A stretch of 64,000 nucleotides of DNA, taken from Agapanthus africanus (taxonomy: Eukaryota > Streptophyta > Magnoliopsida > Asparagales > Amaryllidaceae). Shown piece after piece: positions 22,118-34,458 of the stretch. A program made the position numbers and the translations under genes. Position 1 is the stretch's first letter. Each line of letters starts with the position of its first letter. The stretch lies in the NCBI GenBank assembly GCA_030015575.1, contig CM057350.1, positions 522,156,959 to 522,220,958 of the forward strand, given 5' to 3'. Under the pieces are notes generated by a model, which saw nothing but the letters and a program-made list of their open reading frames with translations, did not search any database and had not been told where the DNA came from.

Positions 22118-24508
22118 ATGACTTCCAACTGCACCTCTTGCAACAGCAACTCTCACTCCACCCCAACTGGAGGAGTGACCGACGTCCCAATGCAGCCTCC
22201 ATTTTCTCAATACCGGTTGGGCAAGTGACGCAAGCCACTACTGGATTATTCTTTGGGACCATACTTCCACCAGTGAGTTTCAGTGCCTCAGCGCCGCAAG
22301 AAGAAGCTCCCCGAAGTCGGTCTTCGATCGACTTGCAACCGCAACGGCCCCTCTCAACGGGCTGTCCGAATCTGGTGTCTCAGTTATCAACAGGCTGAGC
22401 CAAAGCTCAAACGGGCCCGCAAAGAGGCTTGTGACACCTGAAGGGGCTTTCACAAAATGGATAGCCCTCCCAACTCCTGCTATGGGCAAAGCCATCAAAA
22501 GCGTTTCCCCCATCAGAAAGTTTGTCTTTGAAAGATTGGCCGGCCCTCCCCAAACTTCAACCAGGACGTCGGTCTTCAACAGACTGACACCAATTACATC
22601 CCCTCAGCAAAGCCAGGGGCACGACAAAGACACTTCCAAAACTGAGGCGGTCCCTACTGCAAGGCATGCTCGACGTCGCCACTGGCGCCGGGTGAGAAAA
22701 GCTGGGGGCAACTCCCCCTCTGGACTTACCCCACCAACTCCAATGGTAGAAGTTGATGTTGCTATTCCAACCGGGAACAGCTTTGATCCACTTAGGAGGG
22801 TGCGAAAGAACTCTCCAACGGCGGTGCTAAAGAAATTTCCCCCACCTACAGAGGTTACTGTGTAGGCAAAACCGAAGCAGCCTCATCAGCGGCTTTCCTC
22901 CCAAATTCATAGGGTCTGGAGAAAAGTCCATGACTCCATGATCGATAAAGACTGCTCTCATCGACCGAAGAAATCGAAGGCTCGACAAGAGAAAAACCAC
23001 CCCTCCGTTATACATCGTCATACAGCGAGGGGCTTCTTCTACACAGGTGCCTGTCATAACGGCTCCTTCAACTTCGACCTCCCACAAAAGGATGAGGCCG
23101 GAAAAAATCCCACTGCCTGCGACAAATTCCAAAGGCAATGGACCCAAACACCCTAAGTTTGGGGGCATGATCGTGCATATGGTCTACATGGCTTCCGAGA
23201 AAGAAGAAAACCGTGCTTCGGTAGGTCATCGACCGCAAACTCGGTCGCTGACCAAGGCTCGGGAGCAACAATAAAAGCTCCAGGAAATGCTGACCAAAAT
23301 GGCAGCACTTACCGGACAGAAAGAAAGTCCGGAACCAGCATCTGAACAGTGCCAAGAGCAGGAGACCGATACAGAGTTCCTGCGAAGGGTGCTTGAAAGA
23401 AAAGACAAAGAGGCTACGAAACAAGCTGCTAACATAAAGCAGATGGTGCTTTTGTTCCAGGATATGGTTGGAATGTTGATCCAGCTAGAACCCCCAGCCA
23501 AAGATCCGCCGATAATCATCGAGGATGACAGAGGGGAAACACCAAACCTTCTTCCGAACATATCAGTGGCCATGGAGGAAACAATCTCAAAGGCCGCTCT
23601 TGATGATTATATTGCTCAACAAATACGAGCTAACCAAGCTAGTGAAGCTGCCTGCTAAATCATCATAACAGGGCGACCGTATCCGTGCTGGTATGACCAA
23701 ATCAAATACCCGCCGGGATATACGATCCCCAAGTTCCATATATACAGAGGGACAGGTAACCTACACCAACACGTCACGCAGTTCAGAGCTCTGTACGACA
23801 ACACTGGAGGCGACGACAAACTGTTGCTTCGCCAGTTCATTGGCAGCCTATCAGAAACAACCTTTGAATGGTACTTGGAGCTCCCAAATGACTCTGTAAA
23901 AACATTTGCAGAAATGGAGCTGTTGTTCACCCAGCGTTTCACCAGTGCGAGCGAGCGCACTCCAATTACGGCATTAATCAATGCCAGGGTAATGCCGGGA
24001 AAAACCTCGGTCCAATAAGAAATCCGGTGGCGGAACCTATGGTCTAAGTGCGAACAGCGCATTGAAAAATCTCCCGCCATGGGCAAGTTCATTGGGACCC
24101 TTGATCCTCAAACGACTGTGTCCCAGTTCATGACATTCTTCAAACCAACGACCTTCCAGGATCTGATCGATAAACTAATCTAAATGGACCAGATGGGCCA
24201 CGAGCCTTCCTCCTCAAATAAGGACCCTCGAAATAACAAGGGTAAAGGGAAAACGGACTTCGTTTCCAACACGCAAAAACAACCGAGTAGCCCCAAACCG
24301 GTTGTTCGCCAAAATAATGCACGTCCGCGCCCATCCTTGGAGGAAAGATTAGGACGCGCTTACTCGTTTCCCTGCGATAAGACGAGGAGACTGTTCGAGT
24401 TGGCAGTGCGGAACAAGCTCATCACATTGCCAGACCCGCGGCATCCGCCGCAACCTGACGACGTCAACAACCCTAACTACTGCTCCTATCACAGAATGGT
24501 GAGCCACC
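22118..24508 (+). pseudogene. gag: Tat2 gag fossil, left of the compound insertion
   Basis: The N-terminal part has repeated VFERLAG/VFNRLTP wording and a basic RRHWRRVRK stretch. A Glu/Gln-rich helical region follows at about 23280-23600. The capsid-type domain spans ~23690-24180 (PPGYTIPKFHIYRGTGNLHQ, RQFIGSLSETTFEWYLE, MELLFTQRF). A basic linker comes next. The right end holds a small Cys/His motif (NYCSYHRMVSHP) that is cut by the compound insertion. Gag of this lineage packages RNA; the Cys/His motif probably binds zinc. It is broken in a few places. Confidence 0.85.
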
Positions 24509-24779
24509 CGTTCAGTCGAAAATATTGTGCATTTGATCTGACATTTTCCTTACTATTTCTATATAATAAAAGGTGTTTATTATAAATATGACATATATGA
24601 GGGTTTATTTGTAAAAATACTATTTTCATGTGTTTATATATTATAATTAACATTATGAAGGAAAATGTAAGCATATAATATCTATATAATATTTAGTCCA
24701 TTTAAATATGCTTACCTTATCAAATATCATTAACCAATTCTTTTTAAACAATAATATCATATCAAATGGTTAGGATAAT
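24509..24779 (+). repeat. Element B 5' LTR, left part
   Basis: It matches the start of the 3' LTR at 39964 and of the E1 LTR at 50039 (the 'gacattttcctta' and 'tataataaaaggtg' blocks). It is cut by Copia-1 at the ATAAT target site and continues at 34459. Confidence 0.88.
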
Positions 24780-26903
24780 TGTAGGACTACGGTAGCGTCC
24801 CGGCCGTCTATCCGAAGCCAAAATGCGGAAACGAAAAATTTTCTTGACTTTAATTCGGCACTACCGCATCCTAAATACCCGGATCGTAACCATTAACCTA
24901 CAACTAGCTATCAAGAGAAGGGGTAAAGGGCTATACCGAGCGATCCGTGTCCTTAGATCTTCGGCCTCCATTCCGATCTCCTCGCGGAATCTCCGGTCTT
25001 CATCTCCTCGTCGGAACGGGCACCACATCGCCGGGTTCTTTTACGGGCTCCCACCTCTGGACCGAGGCAACTCGGGCACGAAATTGGCGAGCCAACGTGC
25101 CCAAGGATGCTGTAGGTGAAGTGTAGGATAGTTTGTCTCTCGCGGGTATGAAGTTGCCATTGAAAATGTGTAGGAGAAAATGAACTTTGGAGTGAACTAG
25201 AATTTGTGTAGCAAGAAAATATGAGAGATCAATGATTTTTCCTACACCAAAATAAAACCCCTCTCTCACCCAAATTGTGGCCGGCCCTATACAAATATGG
25301 TGGAGGGAAAAAAATCAACAAGGGGGGTGAGCACAAGAAGAGAAAATGGTGAGCATAAGAAAAGTGATGATAATGAGGAATTAATGTCACACCACATTCT
25401 AATCCCATCCTTTCTCATATATGCAAAGAAATGATCACTGGAAAAAGTAAAGATGCTATATCCATCATATAATCCAAATGTCAAATACAACCCTCCACAA
25501 TTGCTAATTTGCACATTTGCAAATTAGCCCCTCCCATCACAAAAATCCGGCCGTGAAGGAACAAAGGAAAACTGGCCGGAACGGAATACAAACTGGAAAC
25601 TTCAGAAAACTGATCCCGCAATAAATTACAGGAAAACCCCGCGACAGTATATACATACCCGCATTTGTATTCCGACCGAATACAAATGCAATGAGACAAA
25701 ATCTACACTGTACAATACTAAGATCCGGCTTAAACCAAAGCCCGCTAATATTATCCGTCCGATCTTGATCCGTGCAATACCGTACGTATAAGATCGAACC
25801 CTGCCATATCTCCATACGGCCTCTACAGCGTTTCGCCCGAAACTTGAGAAACTGTCTGTGGGGGACTCTAAAGACTCGTCAATACTTTGGCTGTGGATTT
25901 AACCACTAGCACATCAGAGGTATTAGCCATACGTAACGGGCTATCAGGTATTGACCAAAAGTGACATCGATGTGCGAACTCATCCTGACACCCTACTGAG
26001 CCTGTCAGTGACAATATCCGTACAGTCCGGTCCGTTAGTCTATGAGCATCGCATGGCGAGCCTAGGGGGTTGGTAAAAGTCAGATCCCCATAAGCGGTAC
26101 AAGTCGTGTCGGAGTGTAGCCCAGAACACCCTGAGATACTACTGGAATACCTACCAGTAAATCTCCTGTCTCGGCCGAGGGCTTTGTGTAATGGCTCTCC
26201 TAGACACAGCGCGACCTCACCCCCAATACCGGGAGAGACGAACCCCTGCAGATCCGCTCACTGCCTCCATGTGGCTCGGGACTGTACCCAACTAAAACCT
26301 GTTTGCACGACTCCTTTGAGCCGTGGTAGGGTAGTAATCAAAGTACAGTGGGAACTCACACGAGATAAATAACGATCTCAGGTCTATGAACTAACCTGTA
26401 CACATGTCACCAGGGAACTGCTATCTGACGTCAGGTATAAGACCAACTAGCATGCTCCCGGCTAGTCCTGTCCGATGTACTCATAACCCAATAAGCACCT
26501 GTATACATCTTAGGTGAACCAACTGACACCAGTGGCTTATGAGACCGGCCACCACCCCTCGTCGGGGTCTCGACTGTATACACTAGTCTACTCTGGAGTA
26601 TCGATGCCCTGTCTCGAGAACTCCCACGACTAGGGACCTTTTAAGGATGTGCTTATAGACCCCCAGCTCTCACGTATATGATCGCCATCATACTGCTGGC
26701 CGTTAAGCAAGAATCCTAAGGGCTCTATCAACGCGCAATAGTGACCTATAAGGTCACCTAAAACAGTACACGATGATGAAGGCAAACCAGATAGCATACT
26801 ATCATCTTAAGTAAGACTGTCCTACCGGCATAGGTCCTCGCTCAATCATTGAAATCACGTGCATGTGATCCAATAATTGACTCTGAGGGCACTATATCCA
26901 ATA
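24780..26903 (-). repeat. Copia-1 3' LTR
   Basis: It pairs with 32334-34453. The polypurine tract complement (ATCTCCCACTTG) follows at 26904-26915, as in Copia-2 at 57822. The open frames inside occur in both LTR copies and have no known domain. Confidence 0.92.
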
Positions 26904-29150
26904 ATCTCCCACTTGCACTCAAGGCTAATTATTGCGATGTCGTATACTCACAGCCCGTGTGATACCGAACACCTAACTCCTCTACTAATCAGTCTCACAA
27001 TACCCGTTTGCGAAACTAATGCGTTCGAGGAATAGCCTCAGTGAGTGGATCCGCTCTAATGTTTCTTTCTATGTCTCTCTTTATCTCAAGTTCGCGGAGA
27101 AAGCCATCTCCCGAAATGAGCAATACCTGTCTTAGAGTATGTCTGGATATCTGATGTGACCTAGTTCATAAATGAACTCCAAATCCAAACTTCTTAGACT
27201 GTATCGTCAACTGAACTTAATCAGTATCCTGCGCGATGCCTCCCTCAGTATTCTCTTGGACCACCTGTCCAAAATACTGCCCCTCGTTAGAGGGAAAACT
27301 ATAACTCTGACAGCCACTCTGTCATCCAGGTCACCTTGGATGCCTGGAATGATAACCGTCTCCAGAAAGAGGCTGTTGTTATCATATCCCTAGAACATCC
27401 ACTTATGTTCTAAAATTGCTTCCGAATGTTTCTACAGGATTGGATCAATATCTTATTTGGAGAAACCACTGTGTGACAACCAAAATATCACCGATCGTAG
27501 TATAGGAACTTCATTTCCTACTCTGTGTATGTCATCCAAATACCAGGACATCACACCCTACTGCCTTCTTAATAGATCTATCCCCTATTCCGATGAAGTC
27601 AAACCTATGACTGTTACATCAGAAATAGATGATCTATCTCCGCTATATCTGCTTTAGTCCATAAATAGACATAAGCCACTTGTCCACTATGCTTCCGCTG
27701 CTCCCACTGACTACGACAACCCTCTGGCAGAGTCATATACACGTACACTTCCAAAGCTGATTTAGAATGACGCTATACTCATCCTTCTGCCGGGTCTCAC
27801 AGTCTAGAACAACAGTAATGGAAAGTCTGGGTAAACAAGAACCTCCCTATCACCGTCCTTGAGGCTACCGGAGTACCTCTCGGGTGCCTGAGGTTACCCA
27901 CCATATCTGCGGAGTGGCCAATGGAATGTCAAACCAGATTGAATTTTTAGGTTCTTATCAAATTTTCAGTAATCGTTTGCGGTTCTGTAATCACTTCCAG
28001 TTCTACCATATTCCCACTACTGTTTTCTGAAAAAATCCATTTTTATTAAAACTGTGGCGAGTCAAGAAAAATATCACTATTGATCTTCCAGATGGTAGAA
28101 AGTCAACCCTCGTCATAGCCTGGGTCAACCCACAAACAGCCATTACAGAAACGTGCCTTGAGTTGTCCAGTGTCTGGTTTTAAGCATAAGCTGGACAACT
28201 CCCCGTACCTTAACAAGGTTAAGATATGAACTGTTCTATATCCAATACAGAAACATAGGCACTGATTTAATTGAACCAGATTCAAATCATGCATCTGTCT
28301 CCAGTGCATCTCAAGTAAATGGAAAAAGGCCGATCGGTATTACTCAACTTAGGAATGCTTCCAATTATGAGTGACCTGAAAGAGAAGCAAGTTCTCTTAA
28401 TCATTACTATCAACTGAATACCATACACAAGTATCTACATCTTCGATCACCTTGAAGAGTCCTGATACTTGCAACATCTGGTTCTCTACTTTACTCTTAT
28501 ACCTCTAACTTCTCAAAACTTGGACCTTGCATTTCTACGAAACACATGTCTAAGAACTAGAGAAGTCACAAGTAAACAGAATACAGGACGAGTACCATCC
28601 CCTCTGTCCTAATGGACACTGGACAACATACAATACTTTGTATAAGTCCCTTGAGTCTGATAACTCATTCCCTGTGTGTTGTAGGTTGAAAACTGTACCT
28701 ATGGTTAAGAAGAATTACACCGCTGTTTAATGCTCCTTACCTAACCATCCACTGATATAGGTAAATGTCACGGACATAATTTCAAGAAGGTACATCTCAC
28801 TCTATAAAAATAGACGTACAGATATATCAATTTAAAATTGGTGCATAACAACGGATATTCAAAACCAAATATTTGCCGTCCGGCAAACAACCCAGGTGAT
28901 TTCCTCAAGTAGCACCAATTACAACGAATTCCGATATAATGAGGATGATCACCTAATTCCCAATGACTTACTCCCACTCATCATCTGTAAAACCATACAG
29001 ATGTGAGAATCATACCTGGTAAATACATACCCTGGAGCAAGTGTCTAATTGGGAAATCAGTTTTCTTTTAACAATACACAGTGAAACTGAAACATTGAAA
29101 TGTTTCGATGGGGTATCCGGGTATTCTTAGTAATGTCTCTTCCATTATCA
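26904..29150 (-). pseudogene. Copia-1 interior: worn RT/RNase H-like sequence
   Basis: On minus, 26904-27620 aligns by eye with the Copia-2 RNase H coding sequence (57822-58480). For example 'actgcccctcgttagaggg' here corresponds to 'actgcccctccattgaggg' there, and the 'gtgagtggatc' blocks match. No long open frame survives. It is therefore a heavily broken pol fossil. Further to the right the likeness fades and I see no gene. Confidence 0.65.
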
Positions 29151-29174
29151 GATTCACAACTGTAACCGTATATT

Positions 29175-29960
29175 TCTTTGCCATCTCTCCAAATCCCTTC
29201 ATATGTCTTTAGTCATTACCTTCTGTATACCCTCTTAGGCTAAATGGTTTTCTTCCTTCCCTACCTTTCGGCACCAGCCTATGGTTTGGAAGAAGACTAT
29301 CCAATAAGCATAATGGGTATACTGTCCTAATTCTAGGAGCACTCGCAATGCGAGAGAAGATGAAGGTCAAAGACAACCGAATAAACCTTATTCCTATTTT
29401 TTTTGAACCAGAATCCATCCCCGAACTGGAACAAGTTCCTTTCAAGTTCGTATATAACCATACGATGGAGTATCCAAATAACTGTGGATCTTTGTAGTGA
29501 TATGGAGTGTCCTGGAGAAATACAAAGGTGAAGTGGGAGTGGTAATGAAATACTTGGTTTGGTCGTGAATAGCAGTCACAATTTACTTTGCCCTCTTACT
29601 AATCCCTTTATTTGTCTTTACTTAATACCTTCTGTACACCGTTTAGGCTAATTGGATTTCTTCATTCCCTACCGTTCGGCACCCGCCTATGGTTTGGAAG
29701 AAGACTATCCAATTTGCGTAATAGGTGTACTGTCCTAATCCAAGAAGCACTCGCAACCTGAGAGAAGGTAAAAGGAAAAGACAACTGAATAGTCCTATTC
29801 GTTTTCTCCAGAACCGGAAACCATCCTTAAATAAATTCCTTCGAGTTCGTATATAAGCATACGATAGTTTTATCCAATGGAAGTGGACGTTCGTAGTAAT
29901 ACGGGGTGTCCTGGAGAAAAAGGGTAAAAGTAGGAGTGGCAATGAGGTTTGCAACTCTGA
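29175..29960. repeat. Direct duplication of ~370 bp in the Copia-1 interior
   Basis: The block at about 29175-29545 recurs at about 29590-29960. Shared stretches include 'tatggtttggaagaagacta' and 'gaagcactcgcaa'-like wording. The copies differ at perhaps 15-20% of positions, so the duplication is older than the LTR divergence. Confidence 0.8.
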
Positions 29961-30329
29961 CAATCCAAAAGCCAGTCTTATAAGAAGGTTCGGTTAACTT
30001 GGTCACCGAGTCATAGTCAAGGGTCGGGCCATGGTCGCTGCCAAAGAGAGAGAGAAAAGAAACACTCAGCGTGCACTCTAACCTAGATCAGAATGGTTAT
30101 CACTTTATCTAATCAGGAAACCTCCCACTGTAACCTCAAATTCTCCTCCAAACCTTAAAGAAGAATTAGTCGGGATCACCCGAGGAGTAAACGAACTCAT
30201 CAGTGGGAATCGGGATCCAACTATCATCACATGATAACATGATGGAATCCACTCACGTCACCACACTCCAGAAGGTATGCGCATGCCTGGCAAGTTTCAG
30301 TTTCTTTAGAAACTCCCGATGTGTGTTTT

Positions 30330-30560
30330 TACCCCAAGCGGTTTATGACCTTGACTAGGTCAACAAACCATAAACCGCCAGTCAAGTTCAACCCGTCATT
30401 GTTCCGGACTGCATTAAGCCCACCCGTACGTGCTCTTGACTAGGTCAACAAGGCCGCACGACTGTCTTAACCAATCCCATTTATGCAACAAACAAGTACC
30501 ACCTAGCTACCGAACACTACGTCTTGACTAGGTCAACAAACGCAGCACGAATACTAAATA
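30330..30560. repeat. Repeated CTTGACTAGGTCAACAA motif
   Basis: CTTGACTAGGTCAACAA occurs three times (near 30353, 30434 and 30523), separated by unlike sequence. The core TTGACTAGGTCAA is a near-perfect palindrome and contains TTGAC, the W-box core bound by plant WRKY proteins. No gene is seen here. Confidence 0.7.
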
Positions 30561-30684
30561 ATACCCGTAGGAAATGACGGAGGGCTACGGCTGGTTTTTG
30601 GCGAAAAACCTTTAACGTAATGAACTTGATATCGTTGAAGGAACTGCATAGTTTTTTTATAAAAATATAGTGGTGAAAACCTTT

Positions 30685-30930
30685 GCTAAAGAGGTCACTC
30701 CCGGTGAAGGGATCTCGGCTCTTTCCCCGTAGAATGAGGTGCAGGATATTCCAACTAAATACCATGATGCAAAGCAAAAAGTAATCGGCTATAGTGAAGT
30801 CATTACCCTGACGCAAACTTCTGTCTAAGGGGTCACTCCCGGTGAAGGGATCTCGGCCCTTGCCTCGTCGACTGAGGTGCTAGATATTCATAACCGAATA
30901 CCACTGTGCAAAACAAAAGAGAATGTCCTT
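30685..30930. repeat. Tandem duplication of ~145 bp
   Basis: The block starting 'ggtcactcccggtgaaggga' occurs at about 30692 and again at about 30831, each followed by 'gaggtgc' and 'gatatt' blocks. It is non-coding in both strands. Confidence 0.8.
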
Positions 30931-32321
30931 GCAATAACAGCTTTTTGAAAAATGTTCCAACAACATCAGAATAGGTTTGTGTAGCTTGCATCGATCCGAA
31001 TCAACGCAGTCCCATCAATTGATCACACCAATAAAGAACGAAAATAATGATGTACGTATATGCCATCCGCATTCGCCACTGGGTCCCGTCATCACCCGTT
31101 AGGTTAACTAACGACAGAGCGGGGACTGGACTAGCGCGGGTGCAAAACATATACAACATCTACTAGTATATATATCAATATATAATATTCGCTCAAGGCG
31201 TGATAAAATGCAACATCACAGAAATATAATAAACATCACAGAACAATACAGATAACTGGGATCCCCGGGTTTCATAGAGCCGCTACTGAAACCCGACGTT
31301 CCCCTGGTCGTGTGGATAGCCTGTGCAATGAAATCCTAGACCCCTACGGGCGCGGCAAGTTACCCGCCAAAACCTGAAGGGAGGCAGCCCCCTTCAACAA
31401 CGTGAATGGACCACCCAGCACTTCATGGAATCCGACAACTTGAGCACCCCTCCTGGGTCAACCTATACCCCCTATGAGTGCGGCGAATAGCTCGCCAATT
31501 CTAGAGTGAAGCCCCCTCCGTCTCAACGCCATGAGATGCGGGCCCGTTGCCCTCTAGAACCCGGCTACCCGTGCACCCCTCCGCGGGGTAATCCTAGTAC
31601 AGAAAGTAAAATATACAACGGGTACAACGACCTCAGCCCGGTCATGCCCTAAAAGAATAATATACAAACAGGCAGTAACGGCAGTCCACATGTCGGACGC
31701 TCGCCCCGCAATATCAAATGTACAATTACAACCAAACTGTACTAACACTGCATCCAGGCTATCCACCATGACAAATCCGCAATATCACAGCACTACACAG
31801 AACATCAACGTGAATGTCACGTTCGCAAATCCGTCTAAAAGGGCTATAGCAGTTAGACAGGATTTACCGATCAAATGACATTCACGGTCGCAGATATAAT
31901 GTAAATACTGTGAACTAATATGTTTAAAATTTTCGATCGAATAAATATACCGAAGTAGGCCCCAAGCACAACTGTAGCACTCAAAATAAATCTGGGCCCA
32001 AACAGAACATACCAAAAACCCCATTTCCCAGTCTAAGACCCACTGTAGAAATCTGGTACAGTGAAGAGATGAGATGGCCGCGGAACCGCGGCCAGAGCAT
32101 GGGTTTGGCCGCGGTTCTGCGGTGGAACAGTGAAATCATGTGACCAGATTTCTACAGAATTCTTAGAATTCCCTGCACGTATTTCTGCAATGTACCAAAT
32201 ATTTTTTTGACAACTAAAAAAATTCGACAGAAACTGCATATTTGAAATTGTGGTTTTTGGAATTTTTGTTCGATCGAAGTTCTAAACACGTTAGAGCAAG
32301 CTAGTAAAGGTTAATGGCGTG
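30931..32321 (-). other. Copia-1 leader side of the interior
   Basis: This gene-free stretch lies between the tandem blocks and the primer site. It includes GC-rich segments (31270-31570) of unknown role and the GC dyad hairpin at 32076-32125. I see no coding likeness. Confidence 0.6.
32076..32125 (-). promoter_or_regulatory. GC dyad cassette and predicted hairpin in the Copia-1 leader
   Basis: GGCCGCGGAACCGCGGCC (perfect 8-bp arms, 2-base centre) is followed after a 7-base spacer and GGGTTT by GGCCGCGGTTCTGCGG. The two halves are complementary over about 14 bp and could form a strong stem in the RNA. It lies 197-257 bp downstream of the primer site in element sense, close to the position of the same motif in Athila-type leaders. 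Confidence 0.7.
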
Positions 32322-32333
32322 GCTCTGATACCA
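32322..32333 (-). other. Copia-1 primer binding site (initiator Met tRNA type)
   Basis: In element sense TGGTATCAGAGC directly follows the 5' LTR end. This is the standard plant Copia primer site. Confidence 0.93.
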
Positions 32334-34453
32334 TGTACGACTACGGTAGCGCCCCGGCCGTCTATCCGAGGCTAAAATGCGGAAGCGAAAAATTTTCTTG
32401 ACTTTAATCCGGCACCACCGCATCCTAAAAACCCAGATCGTAACCATTAACCTATAACTAGCTATCAAGAGAAGGGGTAGAGGGCTATACCGAGCGATCC
32501 GTGTCCTTCAGTCTTCGGCCTCTATTCCGATCTCCTCGCAGAATCTCCGGTCTTCATCTCCTTGTCGGAACGGGCACCACATCGCCGGGTTCTTTTACGG
32601 GCTCCCACCTCTAGACCGAGGCAACTCGGGCACGAAGTTGGCGAGCCGACGTGCCCAAGGATGCTGTAGGTGAAGTGTAGGACAGTTTGTCTCTCGCGGG
32701 TATGAAGTTGCCATTGAAAATGTGTAGGAGAAAATGAACTTTGGAGTGAACTAGAATTTGTGTAGCAAGAAAAAATGAGAGATCAATGATTTTTCCTACA
32801 CCAAAATAAAACCCCTCTCTCACCCAAATTGTGGCCGACCCTATACAAATATGGTGGAGGGAAAAAATCAACAAGGGGGGTTAGCACAAGAAGAGAAAAT
32901 GGTGAGCATAAGAAAAGGGATGATAATGAGGAATTAATGTCACACCACATTCTAATCCCATCCTTTCTCATAAATGCAAAGAAATGATCACTAAAAAAAG
33001 CAAAGATGCTATATCCATCATATAATCCAAATGCCACATACAACCCTCCATAATTGCTAATTTGCACATTTGCAAATTAGCCCCTCCCATCACAAAAATT
33101 CGGCCGTGAAGGAACAAAGGAAAACTGGCCGGAACGGAATAAAAACTGGCAACTTCAGAAAACTGATCCCGCAATAAATTACAGGAAAACCCCGCGACTG
33201 TATATACATACCCGCATTTGTATTCCGACCGAATACAAATGCAATGAGACAAAATCTACACTGTACAATACTAGGATCCGGCTTAAACCAAAGCCCGCTA
33301 GTATTATCCGTCCGATCTTGATCCGTGCAATACCGTACGTATAAGATCGAACCTTGCCATATCCCCATACGGCCTCTACAGCGTTTCGCCCGAAACTTGA
33401 GAAACTGTCTCTGGGGGACTCTAAAGACTCGTTAATATTTTGGCTGTGGATTTAACCACTAGCACGTCAGAGGTATTAGCCATACGTAACGGGCTACTAG
33501 GTATTGACCAAAAGGGACGTCGATGAGCGAACTCATCCTGACACCATACTGAGCCTGTCAGTGACAATATCCGTACAGTCTGGTCCGTTCGTCTATGAGT
33601 ATCGCATGGCGGGCTAGGGGGTTGGTAAAAGTCAGACCACCAAAAGCGGTACAAGTCGTGTCGGAGTGTAGCCCAGAATACCCTGAGATACTACTGGAAT
33701 ACCTACCAGTAAATCTTCTGCCTCGGCCGAGGGCTTTGTGTAATGGCTCTCCTTGACACAACGCGACCTCACCCCCAATACCGGGAGAGACGAACCCCTG
33801 CAGCTCCGCTCACTGCCTCCATGTGGCTCGGGACTGTACCCAACTAAAACCTGTTTGCACGACTCCTTTGAGCCGTGGTAGGGTAGTAATCAAAGTACAG
33901 TGGGAACTCACATGAGACAAATGACGATCTCAGGTCGATGAACTAACCTGTACACATGTCACCAGGGAACTGCTATCTGACGTTAGGTATAAGACCAACT
34001 AGCATGCTCCCGGCGAGTCCTGTCCGGTGTACTCATAACCCAATGAGCACCTGTATACATCTTAGGTGAACCAACTGACACCAGTGGCTTGTGAGACCGT
34101 CGACACCCCTCATCGGCGTGTCGACTGTATACACTAGTATACTCTGGTGTATCGATGCCCTGTCTCGAAAACTCCCACGACTAGGGACCTTTTAAGGATG
34201 TGCTTATAGACCCCCAGCTCCCACGTATATGATCGCCATCATACTGCTGGCCGTCAAGCAAGAATCCTAAGGGCTCTATCAATGCGCAATAGTGACCTGT
34301 AAGGTCACCTAAGACAGTACACGATGATAAAGGCAAGCCAGATAGCATACTACATCTTGAGTAAGACTGTCCTACCAGCATAGGTCCTCGCTCAATCATT
34401 GCAATCACGTGCCTGTGATCCAATAATTGACTCTGAGGGCACTATATCCAACA
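32334..34453 (-). repeat. Copia-1 5' LTR
   Basis: It pairs with 24780-26903. It starts TGTACGACTACGG on plus and ends ATATCCAACA, followed by the ATAAT duplication. Confidence 0.92.
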
Positions 34454-34458
34454 ATAAT

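Larger units (their letters stand above)
24780..34453 (-). mobile_element. Copia-type element Copia-1 with long young LTRs and decayed interior
   Basis: Two LTRs of about 2.1 kb (24780-26903, 32334-34453) look about 96-98% identical by eye. The target duplication ATAAT is perfect (24775-24779, 34454-34458). The initiator-Met-type primer site abuts the right LTR and the purine tract abuts the left, so it lies on minus. The 5.4 kb interior has no open gag or pol; only faint pol likeness remains. The LTRs are young while the interior is worn, so it looks like a non-autonomous passenger element. Confidence 0.9.

Noticed and set aside
25480-25815. Overlapping minus-strand open frames of 70-92 residues, repeated at 32968-33368
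   Set aside because: They lie in the two Copia-1 LTR copies, so their repetition reflects LTR duplication. No protein domain is recognisable.
30685-30930. A CRISPR-like or riboswitch-like repeat
   Set aside because: Only two tandem blocks of ~145 bp inside a plant Copia fossil, without spacers of regular size.
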